64,000 bases of DNA from NCBI GenBank assembly GCA_947498625.1, contig CANMKR010000001.1, positions 488,090 to 552,089 on the forward strand, given 5' to 3'. Position numbers and translations under genes: made by a program. Below the pieces are notes generated by a model. The model was not told the origin of the DNA. It did no database searches and saw only the letters and a program-made list of their open reading frames with translations. This DNA is from an uncultured Kangiella sp. Its GTDB lineage: Bacteria > Pseudomonadota > Gammaproteobacteria > Enterobacterales > Kangiellaceae. Each line of letters begins with the position of its first letter. Positions within the stretch are counted from its first letter, which is position 1. Shown here piece after piece: positions 53,243 to 62,940 of this stretch.

Positions 53243-53398
53243 TTACTTAATTTTGCCTTCTTTGTACATTACGTGCTTGCGTACTACAGGATCAAATTTT
53301 TTGATCTCCATTTTACCAGGCATGTTTTTCTTGTTCTTATCAGTGGTATAGAAGTGACCTGTACCAGCGCTAGAGTTTAAACGAATTTTATCACGCAT
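53243..53398 (-). CDS. rpmG: Ribosomal protein bL33
   Basis: 51 residues, too short for most ORF cut-offs. The translation begins [19 protein letters not shown] and contains [20 protein letters not shown], ending in YKEGKIK, all typical of bL33. It lies 11 bases downstream of rpmB and is followed by a strong terminator. The zinc-binding cysteines of some bL33 forms are absent, so this is the C-minus type. Confidence 0.97.
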   Translation of the reverse strand: MRDKIRLNSSAGTGHFYTTDKNKKNMPGKMEIKKFDPVVRKHVMYKEGKIK

Positions 53399-53409
53399 GA
53401 TTTAGCTCC

Positions 53410-53646
53410 TTATACCTTATGTCCGGCTTTACGAACATCAACTAATACAGCATCGATGCCTTTCTTATCGATGATGCGCATACCTTTCGCAGAAACGCGT
53501 AGTTTCACGAAACGGTTTTCTGACTCAACCCAAAAACGGTGTGAGTGTAGATTAGGTAAAAAACGACGCTTAGTGCGGTTTTTAGCGTGTGACACATTGT
53601 TACCTGTCACTGGGCGCTTACCAGTTACCTGACAAACTTTAGCCAT
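53410..53646 (-). CDS. rpmB: Ribosomal protein bL28
   Basis: 78 residues of standard length ([19 protein letters not shown] at the start, [14 protein letters not shown] in the middle). The Shine-Dalgarno sequence GGAGG is six bases before the ATG. It heads the rpmB-rpmG operon, with a strong promoter at 53722-53750. It is the C-minus form, without zinc cysteines. Confidence 0.97.
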   Translation of the reverse strand: MAKVCQVTGKRPVTGNNVSHAKNRTKRRFLPNLHSHRFWVESENRFVKLRVSAKGMRIIDKKGIDAVLVDVRKAGHKV

Positions 53647-53721
53647 TGTTAGCCTCCAAAAATAACCTTAAATTCCGCCTCAATTGGTATTTTTAAGGCG
53701 ATACTGCAAATTAGGGCGCAC

Positions 53722-53750
53722 TTTATACCAAAATCACCGCTTAGAAGCAA
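53722..53750 (-). promoter_or_regulatory. Promoter of rpmB-rpmG
   Basis: On the minus strand TTGCTT (53745-53750), a 17-base spacer ending in TGG (extended -10), and TATAAA (53722-53727), followed by a GC-rich discriminator GTGCGCCC. The predicted start is about 70 bases before rpmB. It is a good fit to a growth-rate-regulated ribosomal promoter. Confidence 0.7.
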
Positions 53751-53821
53751 TGATTTTAGCCAGAAAAGCCTGAATTCAGCCCTTTTTTTGATAATTGCCA
53801 CAAGATGACTATTCTATTGCT

Positions 53822-54496
53822 TTATAAGAGTCCATGCTCGGCGAAAGAATAGGTCTTAGAGTGGGCGACGATTATATGATCCAGCGTACGAATATCAACC
53901 AGTTTTAACGCTTTTTTTAGTTGTTGTGTTAAAGCGATATCAGCCTCACTAGGAGAGGTGACTCCACTAGGATGGTTGTGGGCGAAAATTACTGCCGAAG
54001 CATGATTGTTCAAGGCTGACTCTACCACAATCCTAGGGTGAACTTCGGCGCTATTGATGGTGCCTTTAAAGAGTAATTCGCTGCGGATCAGTTGGTTTTG
54101 GTTATTCAGTAGTAATAGGTAGAAATGCTCTCTTGGCTTATTGGATAAAAGGCTTTTGAGATAGAGTTTCACTTGGGCTGGGTTAGTGAATGCTTGCTCA
54201 AGGTCTAAGGACTGCTCTAAATAGCGCTTAGACAGCTCAAGACAGGCCTGCAATTGACAAAATTTGGCAGATCCTAGCCCAGGATAGCTATTAAATGTCT
54301 TGAAATCAGCTTCTAGCAATGGCTTGATTCCTTGAAAATCGTGCAATAAATATCGCGCTAAATCTACAACATTAAGCTTTTTTGTACCCGTTCTTAGAAA
54401 GATGGCTAATAGCTCAGCATCGGATAAATTAGCTGCACCCTGCGTCAATAGGCGCTCTCGTGGGCGCTCATTGCTTGGCCACTCCATGATTCTCAT
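53822..54496 (-). CDS. radC: RadC/YicR-family JAB-domain protein
   Basis: 224 residues. An N-terminal UPF0758 HhH-like region is followed by a JAB/MPN metallo-domain with the zinc motif HNHPSGVTSPSEAD (HxH...D). Despite the name, the gene's role in DNA repair is doubtful. It adjoins rpmB in the conserved gammaproteobacterial order and is divergent from coaBC. Confidence 0.93.
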   Translation of the reverse strand: MRIMEWPSNERPRERLLTQGAANLSDAELLAIFLRTGTKKLNVVDLARYLLHDFQGIKPLLEADFKTFNSYPGLGSAKFCQLQACLELSKRYLEQSLDLEQAFTNPAQVKLYLKSLLSNKPREHFYLLLLNNQNQLIRSELLFKGTINSAEVHPRIVVESALNNHASAVIFAHNHPSGVTSPSEADIALTQQLKKALKLVDIRTLDHIIVAHSKTYSFAEHGLL

Positions 54497-54635
54497 ATCG
54501 ATTCTCTTTGTTATGCTTTGGTAGAAGAAAAGAATACAAAATTATAGTTAGCGAGTATTTGCTCCGAACTCTACAAATTGTGTAGGTAAAGGCGTAAACT
54601 AATGCCATCAATGTGAACCAAATCAACTATTTAGG

Positions 54636-55835
54636 ATGAATTTAAGCCAAAAGAAAATTTTACTAGGCTTAACTGGGGGGATCGCGGCTTATAAAGTGGC
54701 GGATTTATGCCGCCAGTTGGTCAAAGCAGGCGCTGAAGTGCGCGTAGTTATGACCGCGGGCGCTAAGGCTTTTATTACGCCATTAACCCTACAAGCTTTA
54801 TCTGGAAATCCAGTACACGATGATCTGCTTGATCCTAGTGCAGAGGCCGCTATGGGGCATATAGAGCTGGCCAAATGGCCCGACTTAATTGTTATCGCTC
54901 CTGCTAGTGCTGACTTTATTGCTCGAGCAACCGCCGGCATGGCCAATGACCTACTCTCCACTTTATGTGTTGCTAGCGCAAAACCCATAGCCGTAGTTCC
55001 GGCTATGAACCAACAGATGTGGGCGAATGCCGCTACTCAGACCAATATCGAAACGGCGAGCAAAAGAGGAATGCATATCTGGGGGCCAGCTTCAGGCGAG
55101 CAAGCTTGTGGTGATGTTGGGTTAGGGCGAATGATAGAGCCACTTGAAATCGCGCAAAAGGTCGATGCTTTTTTTAACCATAAACCGCTTAAAGGGCAAC
55201 ATTGGGTGATAACTGCCGGGCCAACGGTTGAGAAAATTGATCCGGTAAGATTTTTAACCAATCGTAGCTCTGGAAAAATGGGCTATTCAATTGCCAAGGC
55301 TGCTGCTGATTTAGGCGCTAAAGTGACTTTAGTTTCTGGTCCTGTTGCTTTATCTGCACCGAATGGTGTTCAGCGATTAATGGTGGAGTCAGCGCAAAGC
55401 ATGTTAGAGGCAGTGACTGAAGCAACGGATAAGGCGGATGTTTTTATTGCCTGTGCAGCAGTTTCAGATTATCGAGCAAAAGATGTTTCTGAGCAAAAAA
55501 TGAAGAAGAATGCTAATTCAGGTTTGTCTTTAGAGCTAGAGCAAAACCCTGATATTTTAAAATGGGTAGCGACTAATCGAAATTGCTATTCTGTGGGTTT
55601 TGCAGCCGAAACTCAAAATGTGGATGAGTACGCCAAAGCAAAAATGCAGCGCAAAGGTATTCAGATGATTTGTGCGAATGATGTGAGTCGAACTGATATT
55701 GGTTTTTCTAGTGATCATAACGAATTAAAAGTATTTCATTTAACTAATAATCAATTAGAAATGTATCCGTTAGGCCCAATGCTTAAAAGTGAGTTAAGTG
55801 TAGAGTTAGTGGAATTAATAAATAGCGTCAGATAG
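54636..55835 (+). CDS. coaBC: Bifunctional phosphopantothenoylcysteine decarboxylase/synthetase
   Basis: 399 residues. The N-terminal flavodoxin-like decarboxylase domain (about 1-180) has LGLTGGIAAYKVADL, MNQQMW, and the catalytic His in AMGHIELAKWPDLIVIAPASA. The C-terminal CoaB ligase domain (about 185-399) has ITAGPTVEKIDPVRFLTNRSSGKMG. It makes phosphopantetheine from phosphopantothenate and cysteine for CoA. In most relatives dut follows; here algC-like follows instead. Confidence 0.97.
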   Translation: MNLSQKKILLGLTGGIAAYKVADLCRQLVKAGAEVRVVMTAGAKAFITPLTLQALSGNPVHDDLLDPSAEAAMGHIELAKWPDLIVIAPASADFIARATAGMANDLLSTLCVASAKPIAVVPAMNQQMWANAATQTNIETASKRGMHIWGPASGEQACGDVGLGRMIEPLEIAQKVDAFFNHKPLKGQHWVITAGPTVEKIDPVRFLTNRSSGKMGYSIAKAAADLGAKVTLVSGPVALSAPNGVQRLMVESAQSMLEAVTEATDKADVFIACAAVSDYRAKDVSEQKMKKNANSGLSLELEQNPDILKWVATNRNCYSVGFAAETQNVDEYAKAKMQRKGIQMICANDVSRTDIGFSSDHNELKVFHLTNNQLEMYPLGPMLKSELSVELVELINSVR

Positions 55836-55877
55836 CAAAAATAAAATGACAAAGCCGTAATACAAGAGGTAGAGAAT

Positions 55878-58253
55878 ATGGCGAATTCAAAATCAGGAAA
55901 GGGTAAAAGTTTAATTAGCTTTTTTATACCGGCGTTTGCCATTGGGGCGGCATTGCTATTGGTATCGGCTGTGGCTTTTTATTTTTGGGGATATCAGCAA
56001 CCGTTAAAAGAGCAGGCTGGCTTTTATCTGCAAAGCACTGTGAACGAAAAGGCGCAACAAGTTAATCAACAGTTAGCAACTATTCAAAAGAAGATCGATG
56101 AAGCGGCAAAAGAAGCTGCAGATGAGGCGGCGATACTATCAGCATTACAGGCAAGCTACCCTGAGATTTCTGCCGTTACTAGTCGTGCAATCGGCGAGCT
56201 AGAAGTCGATATGGCTTCAACGCCAATCGTTACTCATATAACGCTAGAGCTGTTGCGTCAGGTTTCTGAAGGTAAAAAAGCTAACCCAGAATTGATTTTG
56301 AATAATGGTAATCCAGACCATGTGGCTTTTGCCACTAAGGCTAATGACCAGTTGTATTTAGTGGCTTTTGATCCTAAAGGTTTGGCCCGTTTCTTTGGCA
56401 GCCAACAAAACTATATGGAGCTTCAGTTATTGCAGCATTTTGATGCAGGGAATCACTTAATTAGCTCGAGCAAAGCAAGTGCATCTAACGCCAACCCTTT
56501 AGCAGAGTCAGATAGATTTGGTGCCAATTGGTCGATAGCAGTATTTCAAGAAGATAACGCTTTCTCACCAAATTATTTATTACCACTATTGGTAATTTTA
56601 TTAGCTTTAGCCGGCTTATTGGTGGCCGTTTTATTGCCATTCCTATCCTTGAAAACAAGCTTAAAATCTGAAGCGAGAAGCTTTATTCAGGGCATTGCAA
56701 AAAATAAGATGCCCTCGAATTATAAAATAGATTTCTTTAATGAATTAGCGGCAAGTTATCGTCGGGTGCATGAAACTGAAGAAGAGTCCACTGGCGGTTT
56801 AGAAGTAGTTGATGCTGCATTAGAACAAAAGTCCGAGTCGGAAGGAGTCGCTTTTGATATCGATTTATTGCAGTTAGCTGAGAAAATAAACCCAGAAATT
56901 TTCCGGGAATACGATATTCGTGGAGAGGTGGGCAAAACTTTAAATGAAGATATCGTTTATGCTCTCGGGCGCTCCATCGGTAGTGAAGCTTATGCGCGTG
57001 GAGAACAGAAGATATTAGTTGCTAGAGACGGTCGTATTTCTAGTCCGCAATTGCACCATGCGTTAATTGAAGGGTTAGTATCAAGTGGACGAGATGTCGT
57101 TGATTTAGGCTTGGTACCAGCGCCAGTTTTATATTTTGCTATTGGCTCGTTAAAGGTTCGTTCAGCTGTGATGTTAACCGGTAGCCATAATCCGCCACAA
57201 CATAACGGATTAAAAATTGTATTGGCAGAAGATACGCTTTATGGCCGTGACATCAAGGCGCTTTATACTCGCATAAAAGAAAATGATTTCTTAAGTGGTA
57301 AAGGTGGCAGAAAAGAGCTTGAGTTTGAGCAAAATTATTTAGAGAAATTAGTTTCTGATATAACATTAGATAAACCATTAAAGGTAGCGGTTGATTGTGG
57401 TAACGGCGTTACTGGAAATTTATTGCCTCGGCTATTGCAAGCTTTAGGTTGCGAAGTTTTGGCGTTGCATACAGAAATTGATGGTAACTTCCCTAATCAT
57501 CATCCGGATCCGAACAAAGCTGAAAACTTACAAGATCTTATTGAGATGGTCCAGTCTGAAAATGCGGATTTAGGTATTGCATTTGATGGAGATGGTGATC
57601 GGTTGGGAGTTGTAGATTCGAGTGGCAAAATTATTTGGACCGATCGTGTCATGATGCTACTTGCATCGGATGTTCTATCTCGTAATTTTGGTGCAGAAGT
57701 TTTGTTTGATGTTAAGTGTAGCCGTTATCTTGCGGACGTTATTAAGCAAAACCAGGGAATCCCAGTAATGTGGAAAACCGGACACTCTTTGATGAAAGCC
57801 AAAATGCGCGAGACGGGCGCTTTATTAGGTGGTGAAGGCAGCGGTCATGTCTATATTAAAGAGCGTTGGAATGGCTTTGATGACGCCATTTATGCTGCTG
57901 CTCGCGTCTTAGAATTGATAGCCAGAGACACACGTTCTTCAGCTGATATTTTCGCAGGTTTCCCTGAAGGATTCTCCTCACAAGAAATTAATCTACCAGT
58001 GCCGGATAAAGTTAAGTTTAAATTGATTGATGCACTTTCGAATAAAGTGACTTTTGAGGGAGCCAATATTAATAGTATTGATGGTATCAGAGCTGAATAT
58101 GAGCAAGGCTGGTTCTTGATACGAGCATCGAATACTACTCCTAGTGTGGTCGTGAAGTTTGAAGCTGATAATGAAGCGGCATTGGAGCGAATGAAAAATG
58201 TATTAAAAGAGCAGCTAAGTATTGTGGCGCCAAAATTGAAAGTAAATTTCTAA
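55878..58253 (+). CDS. algC: Phosphomannomutase/phosphoglucomutase with membrane-anchored N-terminal extension
   Basis: 791 residues. The first 335 residues hold two transmembrane helices (about 12-34 and 232-256) around a periplasmic region of about 195 residues with an early coiled coil (52-85). The mutase domain (about 340-791) is complete: the phosphoserine loop TGSHNP (S436), the metal loop DGDGD (570-574) and the sugar loop GEGSGH. It makes mannose-1-P or glucose-1-P for exopolysaccharide and LPS. The order coaBC-algC-slmA matches Pseudomonas except that dut is missing between coaBC and algC. Confidence 0.93.
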   Translation: MANSKSGKGKSLISFFIPAFAIGAALLLVSAVAFYFWGYQQPLKEQAGFYLQSTVNEKAQQVNQQLATIQKKIDEAAKEAADEAAILSALQASYPEISAVTSRAIGELEVDMASTPIVTHITLELLRQVSEGKKANPELILNNGNPDHVAFATKANDQLYLVAFDPKGLARFFGSQQNYMELQLLQHFDAGNHLISSSKASASNANPLAESDRFGANWSIAVFQEDNAFSPNYLLPLLVILLALAGLLVAVLLPFLSLKTSLKSEARSFIQGIAKNKMPSNYKIDFFNELAASYRRVHETEEESTGGLEVVDAALEQKSESEGVAFDIDLLQLAEKINPEIFREYDIRGEVGKTLNEDIVYALGRSIGSEAYARGEQKILVARDGRISSPQLHHALIEGLVSSGRDVVDLGLVPAPVLYFAIGSLKVRSAVMLTGSHNPPQHNGLKIVLAEDTLYGRDIKALYTRIKENDFLSGKGGRKELEFEQNYLEKLVSDITLDKPLKVAVDCGNGVTGNLLPRLLQALGCEVLALHTEIDGNFPNHHPDPNKAENLQDLIEMVQSENADLGIAFDGDGDRLGVVDSSGKIIWTDRVMMLLASDVLSRNFGAEVLFDVKCSRYLADVIKQNQGIPVMWKTGHSLMKAKMRETGALLGGEGSGHVYIKERWNGFDDAIYAAARVLELIARDTRSSADIFAGFPEGFSSQEINLPVPDKVKFKLIDALSNKVTFEGANINSIDGIRAEYEQGWFLIRASNTTPSVVVKFEADNEAALERMKNVLKEQLSIVAPKLKVNF

Positions 58254-58267
58254 AGAGATGAGACTAG

Positions 58268-58855
58268 ATGACTATTAAAAAGAATAACAGCAAACGCAAA
58301 GAGCAAATCCTTCAGTCTTTGGCTCTAATGTTAGAAAAGGAACCTGGCGCTAGGATCACTACTTCTAAGTTGGCCAAAGAAGTTGGTGTTTCTGAGGCGG
58401 CGCTTTACCGTCACTTTCCTAGCAAAGCAAGAATGTTTGAAGGTTTAATCGATTTTGCAGAACAAGAAATGTTTTCTCGGATCAATATGATTTCAAAAGG
58501 AATCTCTGATTTAGAAGAACAATGTCAAAAAATCATTACCTTATTGCTGACTTTTGCTGGAAGAAATCCGGGCATTAGTCGGATGTTAACTGGCGAAGCT
58601 CTTACGGGCGAACATGAGCGTCTTAGAGGTCGTATAAGCCAGTTATTTAATCGTATTGAAACTCACCTTAAGCAGCAATTTCGACAGGCAGAAGTCGCTT
58701 CAGGACAAAAGTATATTCCTGATGTGGCCAGTAGAGCTAATATCTTGATGGCGTTTACAGAGGGCCGTATCCAGCAATACGTTAGAACCAATTTTTTACA
58801 GTCGCCACTGGCAAATTGGGAAGAAGAGTGGCAGTTATTAAGAAAAATTTGTTAG
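58268..58855 (+). CDS. slmA: Nucleoid occlusion factor SlmA
   Basis: 195 residues, TetR-family. The DNA-binding part contains ITTSKLAKEVGVSEAALYRHFPSKARMF, almost word for word the E. coli SlmA segment, and the ERNPG..R.LTGEAL-like motif follows (GRNPGISRMLTGEAL). SlmA binds specific sites on the chromosome and blocks FtsZ assembly over the nucleoid. The position near coaBC and pyrE is conserved. It starts 14 bases after algC. Confidence 0.95.
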   Translation: MTIKKNNSKRKEQILQSLALMLEKEPGARITTSKLAKEVGVSEAALYRHFPSKARMFEGLIDFAEQEMFSRINMISKGISDLEEQCQKIITLLLTFAGRNPGISRMLTGEALTGEHERLRGRISQLFNRIETHLKQQFRQAEVASGQKYIPDVASRANILMAFTEGRIQQYVRTNFLQSPLANWEEEWQLLRKIC

Positions 58856-58882
58856 TCGCTATTTGTAAGCGACTAACACTTT
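58851..58882 (+). terminator. Hairpin at the end of slmA
   Basis: GTTAGTCGCT (58851-58860) pairs exactly with AGCGACTAAC (58868-58877), loop ATTTGTA, followed by CTTTTGCT. The stem includes the slmA stop codon. The T-tract is interrupted, so termination may be partial. Confidence 0.6.
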
Positions 58883-58905
58883 TGCTCTAAAGATAATAAT
58901 GATGG

Positions 58906-59877
58906 TTACGAGTTAGCAGAAAGATAATCGATAAACTTCTGTTTGATAGCTATAACTTCATTACTCTGACAAAGCTTTCTACCTTCTTCACTAGGATTGC
59001 AGTTAACATTTATCACAATATTCATAGCTTCCACTTCATTTTTCTGAGGAACTCTAGTGATAGTTAATCCAATCTCATTATCGGCTCTTGGTTTCTTACT
59101 GACAATTAAAGTATTGGTTACGATAGATAAGGCGTGGGTTGCATTTTCTAAGGCGAAAATCTGCGCGTAGCTCCATGCTTTATCACAACTTATTTTATCT
59201 GCACAATCGTAAATGTCTTGAACATCAATAGCATTGACGTCACGTATTGAATTTTCTACAAATAATTCAGCTTTTAATTCTTGGAAGCGAATTCGATCTT
59301 TCTGGAACTGCTGGTCAATATCGGCAATTTGAGACTCGTAACGCTCTACAGAATCATTATTAGCTGAAATTTGTGTTTTTATAGCTGCTATTTCATGCAA
59401 GGTCATTTCTGGTACTGCTTTACCTTGTCGTTCGTAATCTGCTGCCCGCTTTTCTTGCTCTTGCAGTTTACGTTCTAACGAACTGGTATGGTTCGCAATA
59501 ATTCTTAGATTGATGTTCAAAGTCGAAGTTTGAGACTTTTTAGTGCGTTCAATATCATCTACCGTCGAATATTGGCGTAATAATAGGGTATCTTTTTGAC
59601 GTTCTTTTCGGCGCTTGTCAGCTTGCAGCTTCAATTGTTCTTGGCGAATACCTTCTGCAATGCGCTGCTCTTTAGTTAAAGCAGCAGGTACTCTTTCAAC
59701 CAAACGGCCAGTTTCAGTGATAATGTCGTAGCCAATTTTCACTGCCTCTGTTGGTAGATAGTCTTTTACCACTAATTTGCCTTCAGCGTCGGTGTAGCGG
59801 TAATAGTTTTTAGCGAATAAGCCACTAGATACTAGCAATAAGCTAGTGCTAATCAATACAAGGAAAAACTTCTTCAC
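58906..59877 (-). CDS. DUF4124-domain secreted coiled-coil protein
   Basis: 323 residues. A signal peptide (about 1-23, ending SSGLFA-K), then a DUF4124 segment (YYRYTDAEGKLVVKDYLP, about 25-60), then a long helical region rich in Glu/Arg/Gln (about 65-205), and a C-terminal domain with cysteine pairs (DCADKISCDK and CNPSEEGRKLCQ). Probably periplasmic. Function unknown. It begins 3 bases after pyrE, so the two are cotranscribed. Confidence 0.85.
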   Translation of the reverse strand: MKKFFLVLISTSLLLVSSGLFAKNYYRYTDAEGKLVVKDYLPTEAVKIGYDIITETGRLVERVPAALTKEQRIAEGIRQEQLKLQADKRRKERQKDTLLLRQYSTVDDIERTKKSQTSTLNINLRIIANHTSSLERKLQEQEKRAADYERQGKAVPEMTLHEIAAIKTQISANNDSVERYESQIADIDQQFQKDRIRFQELKAELFVENSIRDVNAIDVQDIYDCADKISCDKAWSYAQIFALENATHALSIVTNTLIVSKKPRADNEIGLTITRVPQKNEVEAMNIVINVNCNPSEEGRKLCQSNEVIAIKQKFIDYLSANS

Positions 59878-59880
59878 AAA

Positions 59881-60522
59881 CTAAACTCCATACTGGTTGC
59901 GGTACGCTACCACCTTATCATAAAAGGACGCCAGATTGTGATCTTGCTCCAGATAGCTAATTAAATCAGCTAGTTGAACTATGGAGTGTACCGGTATGTC
60001 ATAATCGCGCTCGACTTCTTGTACGGCGGATAAATTACCTTGGCCTTTTTCTTGGCGGTCCAAAGCAATTAAAACACCAACAGGATTTGCTCCATTAGCT
60101 TTAATGATATCGATGGACTCTCGAATTGCAGTACCTGCAGAGATTACGTCATCAATAATTAACACATCGCCGTTAAGTGCGCTGCCAACTATAGAGCCGC
60201 CTTCACCATGGTCTTTTTTCTCTTTGCGATTAAAGCTGTAGGGTTTATTGATTTGGTGCTGTTCAGATAAAGCAATTGAAGCTGCGCTAACTAAAGGTAT
60301 TCCTTTATAAGCAGGGCCAAATATCACGTCGAAGGCGAGTTCTTTTTGCACCATCGTTTGCGCGTAGCAGCGACCAAGTTGCGCAAGGTCATAGCCGCTA
60401 TCAAATAGGCCAGTATTAAAAAAATAGGGACTAATCCGACCTGATTTTAGGGTGAATTCGCCGAACTTGAGCACATTTTTTGATAGTGCTAACTCAATGA
60501 AATGACGTTGGTAATCTAACAT
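59881..60522 (-). CDS. pyrE: Orotate phosphoribosyltransferase
   Basis: 213 residues. The PRPP motif [17 protein letters not shown] is complete, as are FNTGLFDSG and the [10 protein letters not shown] lid. It makes OMP from orotate and PRPP. Its neighbour slmA is conserved across gammaproteobacteria, although a DUF4124 gene lies between them here. No strong Shine-Dalgarno sequence is seen. Confidence 0.97.
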   Translation of the reverse strand: MLDYQRHFIELALSKNVLKFGEFTLKSGRISPYFFNTGLFDSGYDLAQLGRCYAQTMVQKELAFDVIFGPAYKGIPLVSAASIALSEQHQINKPYSFNRKEKKDHGEGGSIVGSALNGDVLIIDDVISAGTAIRESIDIIKANGANPVGVLIALDRQEKGQGNLSAVQEVERDYDIPVHSIVQLADLISYLEQDHNLASFYDKVVAYRNQYGV

Positions 60523-60609
60523 GGTGATATTTTACTAAAGCCTAACTTAATCAACTCTTAATGATAGTAGAGATAGTATCCTTTAATCGCCTTAAATTAA
60601 AGGCAAAAA

Positions 60610-60633
60610 AAAGCGACTCTATTGAGTCGCTTT
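60610..60633. terminator. Terminator after the S8 protease gene
   Basis: Stem AAAGCGACTC (60610-60619) with GAGTCGCTTT (60624-60633), loop TATT, in an A-rich left flank that gives the U-tract for the minus-strand protease gene. Confidence 0.82.
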
Positions 60634-60658
60634 CTTGTTTATTGTAATCAGAAGATGA

Positions 60659-62818
60659 CTACTTGAAGGTTAAAGTCCAGCTATCAATGTAGCCAGTGTC
60701 GCCGTTAGCGTTGTCATTAACTTCCAATTTCCAAGTGCCGTTACCACTGTTGCTAACCGAGCTAGCGTTTATGGTGAACGTTTGATTGATATCGTTAGCA
60801 CTTCCGCCTGTACGGTTATGTAACGTTGCAGACTTACCATCTGGAGCTACGATCTTAACTTGTAGGTCACCTTTATAAGTGTGCTTAATATCTACTTTGA
60901 TATCTATACTGCCGATGCTGGTACGGTTCTCAACTAAAACTGAACTAGACACTGTAGTGTTATCAGAAATGTTAACGTTAGTGTTGTTAGTTACAGTTTC
61001 AGTAGCACTACCGCCACCACCGCCGCCACCGCTAGCTTCAGTGTAGTCAGCTACTAAGCTAACACCCGAGTATGCGCTGTATGCACGAATCATGACGTGG
61101 TATGTATCAGTTGCAGGACTGGCCACAGTACATGTTTCTGAGTTACCAGTTCTGTATGGACGGCAATCGTAAGTTGAAGTAGTTGGTTTAGCACCACGAC
61201 GAGTGTAAAGGTCAGCATCACCTGTTCCGCCACTCATAGTAAAGCTAAGGCCAGTTGCACCAGCAGGAACATCGATAGTGAAGAATTGCTCAGAGCCAGC
61301 TGCACCAGAAAGTCCAGTTTTTGCTACGCCTTTAGCTAATACGCCATCACCTGTTGGAGGAGGGTTACCACCGCCACCATTACCTTGCGCTGCTAAAACT
61401 GCAGCTTCTGCATCAACAATACCGGTACCACAATTTGATGTCGAGCAAGTAGAGCCTGAAGGGAATGAACGAGTAGTGTCCTTTAAAATAGTTTCTACTT
61501 CTGAAGGAGTTAAGTCTGGATTAACTGCAAACATTAACGCAGCAACACCTGCAACGTGAGGAGCTGCCATCGAAGTACCAGCATTATATGCATAAGTATC
61601 GCCAGCTGGAGTAGTAGTACCTGAATCCATAGTTGAAGCTACGCCATCAGCGCCGCCCATGCCGCCTGGGGCTGCAACATCGATACTTGAACCGAAGTTA
61701 GAGTATGTTGCACGATTACCATTGCGATCTGTGGCAGCAACATTGATTACACCGCTACAGCTTGCAGGAGTAAAGCCAGAAGCGTTTGCATTTGAGTTAC
61801 CAGCAGCAACAACAACTACAGCACCATTTGATCGCGCTGAGTTAATAGCGCTTTGAGTAACGCTTTGGCATGAACCGCCACCGCCAAGTGACATATTAAT
61901 CACTTTTACAGGATTTGGGTTAGCTGGAACACCAGATACGGAGCCACCTGCAGACCATACGATAGCGTCCGCAATATCAGCAGTTGAGCCACCACATTTA
62001 GCTAATACGCGTACTGGAACAACTTTTGCACCAAAGGCAACACCAGCAACACCAGTGTTATTATTGGTTACAGCGGCAACCGTACCTGCTACGTGAGTAC
62101 CGTGCCAGCTTGAGTTGCTTGCTTGACTTCCTTGATAACATTCGTTCGCAGTTGCTACCCAATCGCCTTCATCTTCAGCATTTGAGTCACGGCCATTACC
62201 GTCACGAGCTGAGGCTGAGTTAGATACGAAGTCATAACCGCCAATAATGTTGGCTGCTAAATCAGCGTGTGGGCGATAGCCAGTATCAAGTACTGCTACG
62301 CGAACACCTGAGCCATTAGTGATATCCCATGCTGCTGGCGCATTAATACCGCCAGTGGCGTCAGAGTAGTGCCACTGAACACCGTAATGAGTATCGTTAG
62401 GAGTTAATAGAGCGTACATTGGAAGGTTGAGACTGACGTCTAATGTAGGATCAGATGCCATCAATTCATTTGCCATGCGTCTTAGTTCTGAAACTGGCTT
62501 CATTCCATTATCAAAATCTAATACTTGCGCACCGTTAAACATAAAACGTTTATGTTTGGCTTTCGAGCCTAAAACAGCACTGAGCTTTTCTACCGCATTG
62601 CTGCTTGCCATTGATTGCATAGCTTTTGAATTTGCTTGAACACCTGACTTTTTAATGATTAAGCCAAATCCCATTTCTTTTTTTGCTTTAATGGCATTAA
62701 TTCTATCGTTAATTTGGTTTTCGAAATTTCTTTCTTCTTGATTTGCAATGGCAGAAGTTGCTGCTAATGCGCAAGATACAGCCAAAGGCGCTATAGCCTT
62801 ATTAAAAGGTTTTTTCAT
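60659..62818 (-). CDS. Secreted subtilisin-like S8 protease with PPC and P domains
   Basis: 719 residues. A signal peptide (about 1-25) and a propeptide (about 30-140) precede the catalytic domain. The triad is D178 in VLDTGYRPH, H239 in WHGTHVAG and S416 in GTSMAAPHVAG, with oxyanion N341 in AAGNS. After a Gly/Pro linker (480-492) come a PPC domain (about 495-594), a Gly-rich linker (597-603) and a proprotein-convertase P domain (about 605-719). It is an extracellular protease for protein feeding, of a type common in marine gammaproteobacteria. AGGAG precedes the start, and a CRP-like site lies about 150 bases upstream. Confidence 0.95.
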   Translation of the reverse strand: MKKPFNKAIAPLAVSCALAATSAIANQEERNFENQINDRINAIKAKKEMGFGLIIKKSGVQANSKAMQSMASSNAVEKLSAVLGSKAKHKRFMFNGAQVLDFDNGMKPVSELRRMANELMASDPTLDVSLNLPMYALLTPNDTHYGVQWHYSDATGGINAPAAWDITNGSGVRVAVLDTGYRPHADLAANIIGGYDFVSNSASARDGNGRDSNAEDEGDWVATANECYQGSQASNSSWHGTHVAGTVAAVTNNNTGVAGVAFGAKVVPVRVLAKCGGSTADIADAIVWSAGGSVSGVPANPNPVKVINMSLGGGGSCQSVTQSAINSARSNGAVVVVAAGNSNANASGFTPASCSGVINVAATDRNGNRATYSNFGSSIDVAAPGGMGGADGVASTMDSGTTTPAGDTYAYNAGTSMAAPHVAGVAALMFAVNPDLTPSEVETILKDTTRSFPSGSTCSTSNCGTGIVDAEAAVLAAQGNGGGGNPPPTGDGVLAKGVAKTGLSGAAGSEQFFTIDVPAGATGLSFTMSGGTGDADLYTRRGAKPTTSTYDCRPYRTGNSETCTVASPATDTYHVMIRAYSAYSGVSLVADYTEASGGGGGGGSATETVTNNTNVNISDNTTVSSSVLVENRTSIGSIDIKVDIKHTYKGDLQVKIVAPDGKSATLHNRTGGSANDINQTFTINASSVSNSGNGTWKLEVNDNANGDTGYIDSWTLTFK

Positions 62819-62940
62819 GTTATTAACTCCTAAGATTTAGAGACTACCCCGAGGCGAATGCCTCAAATCACATACCCACTTATTCTTGCACTTATATAAT
62901 TTAGTTGTGCTTATCTTGTGTTTTGAAATGCGACTGATGG

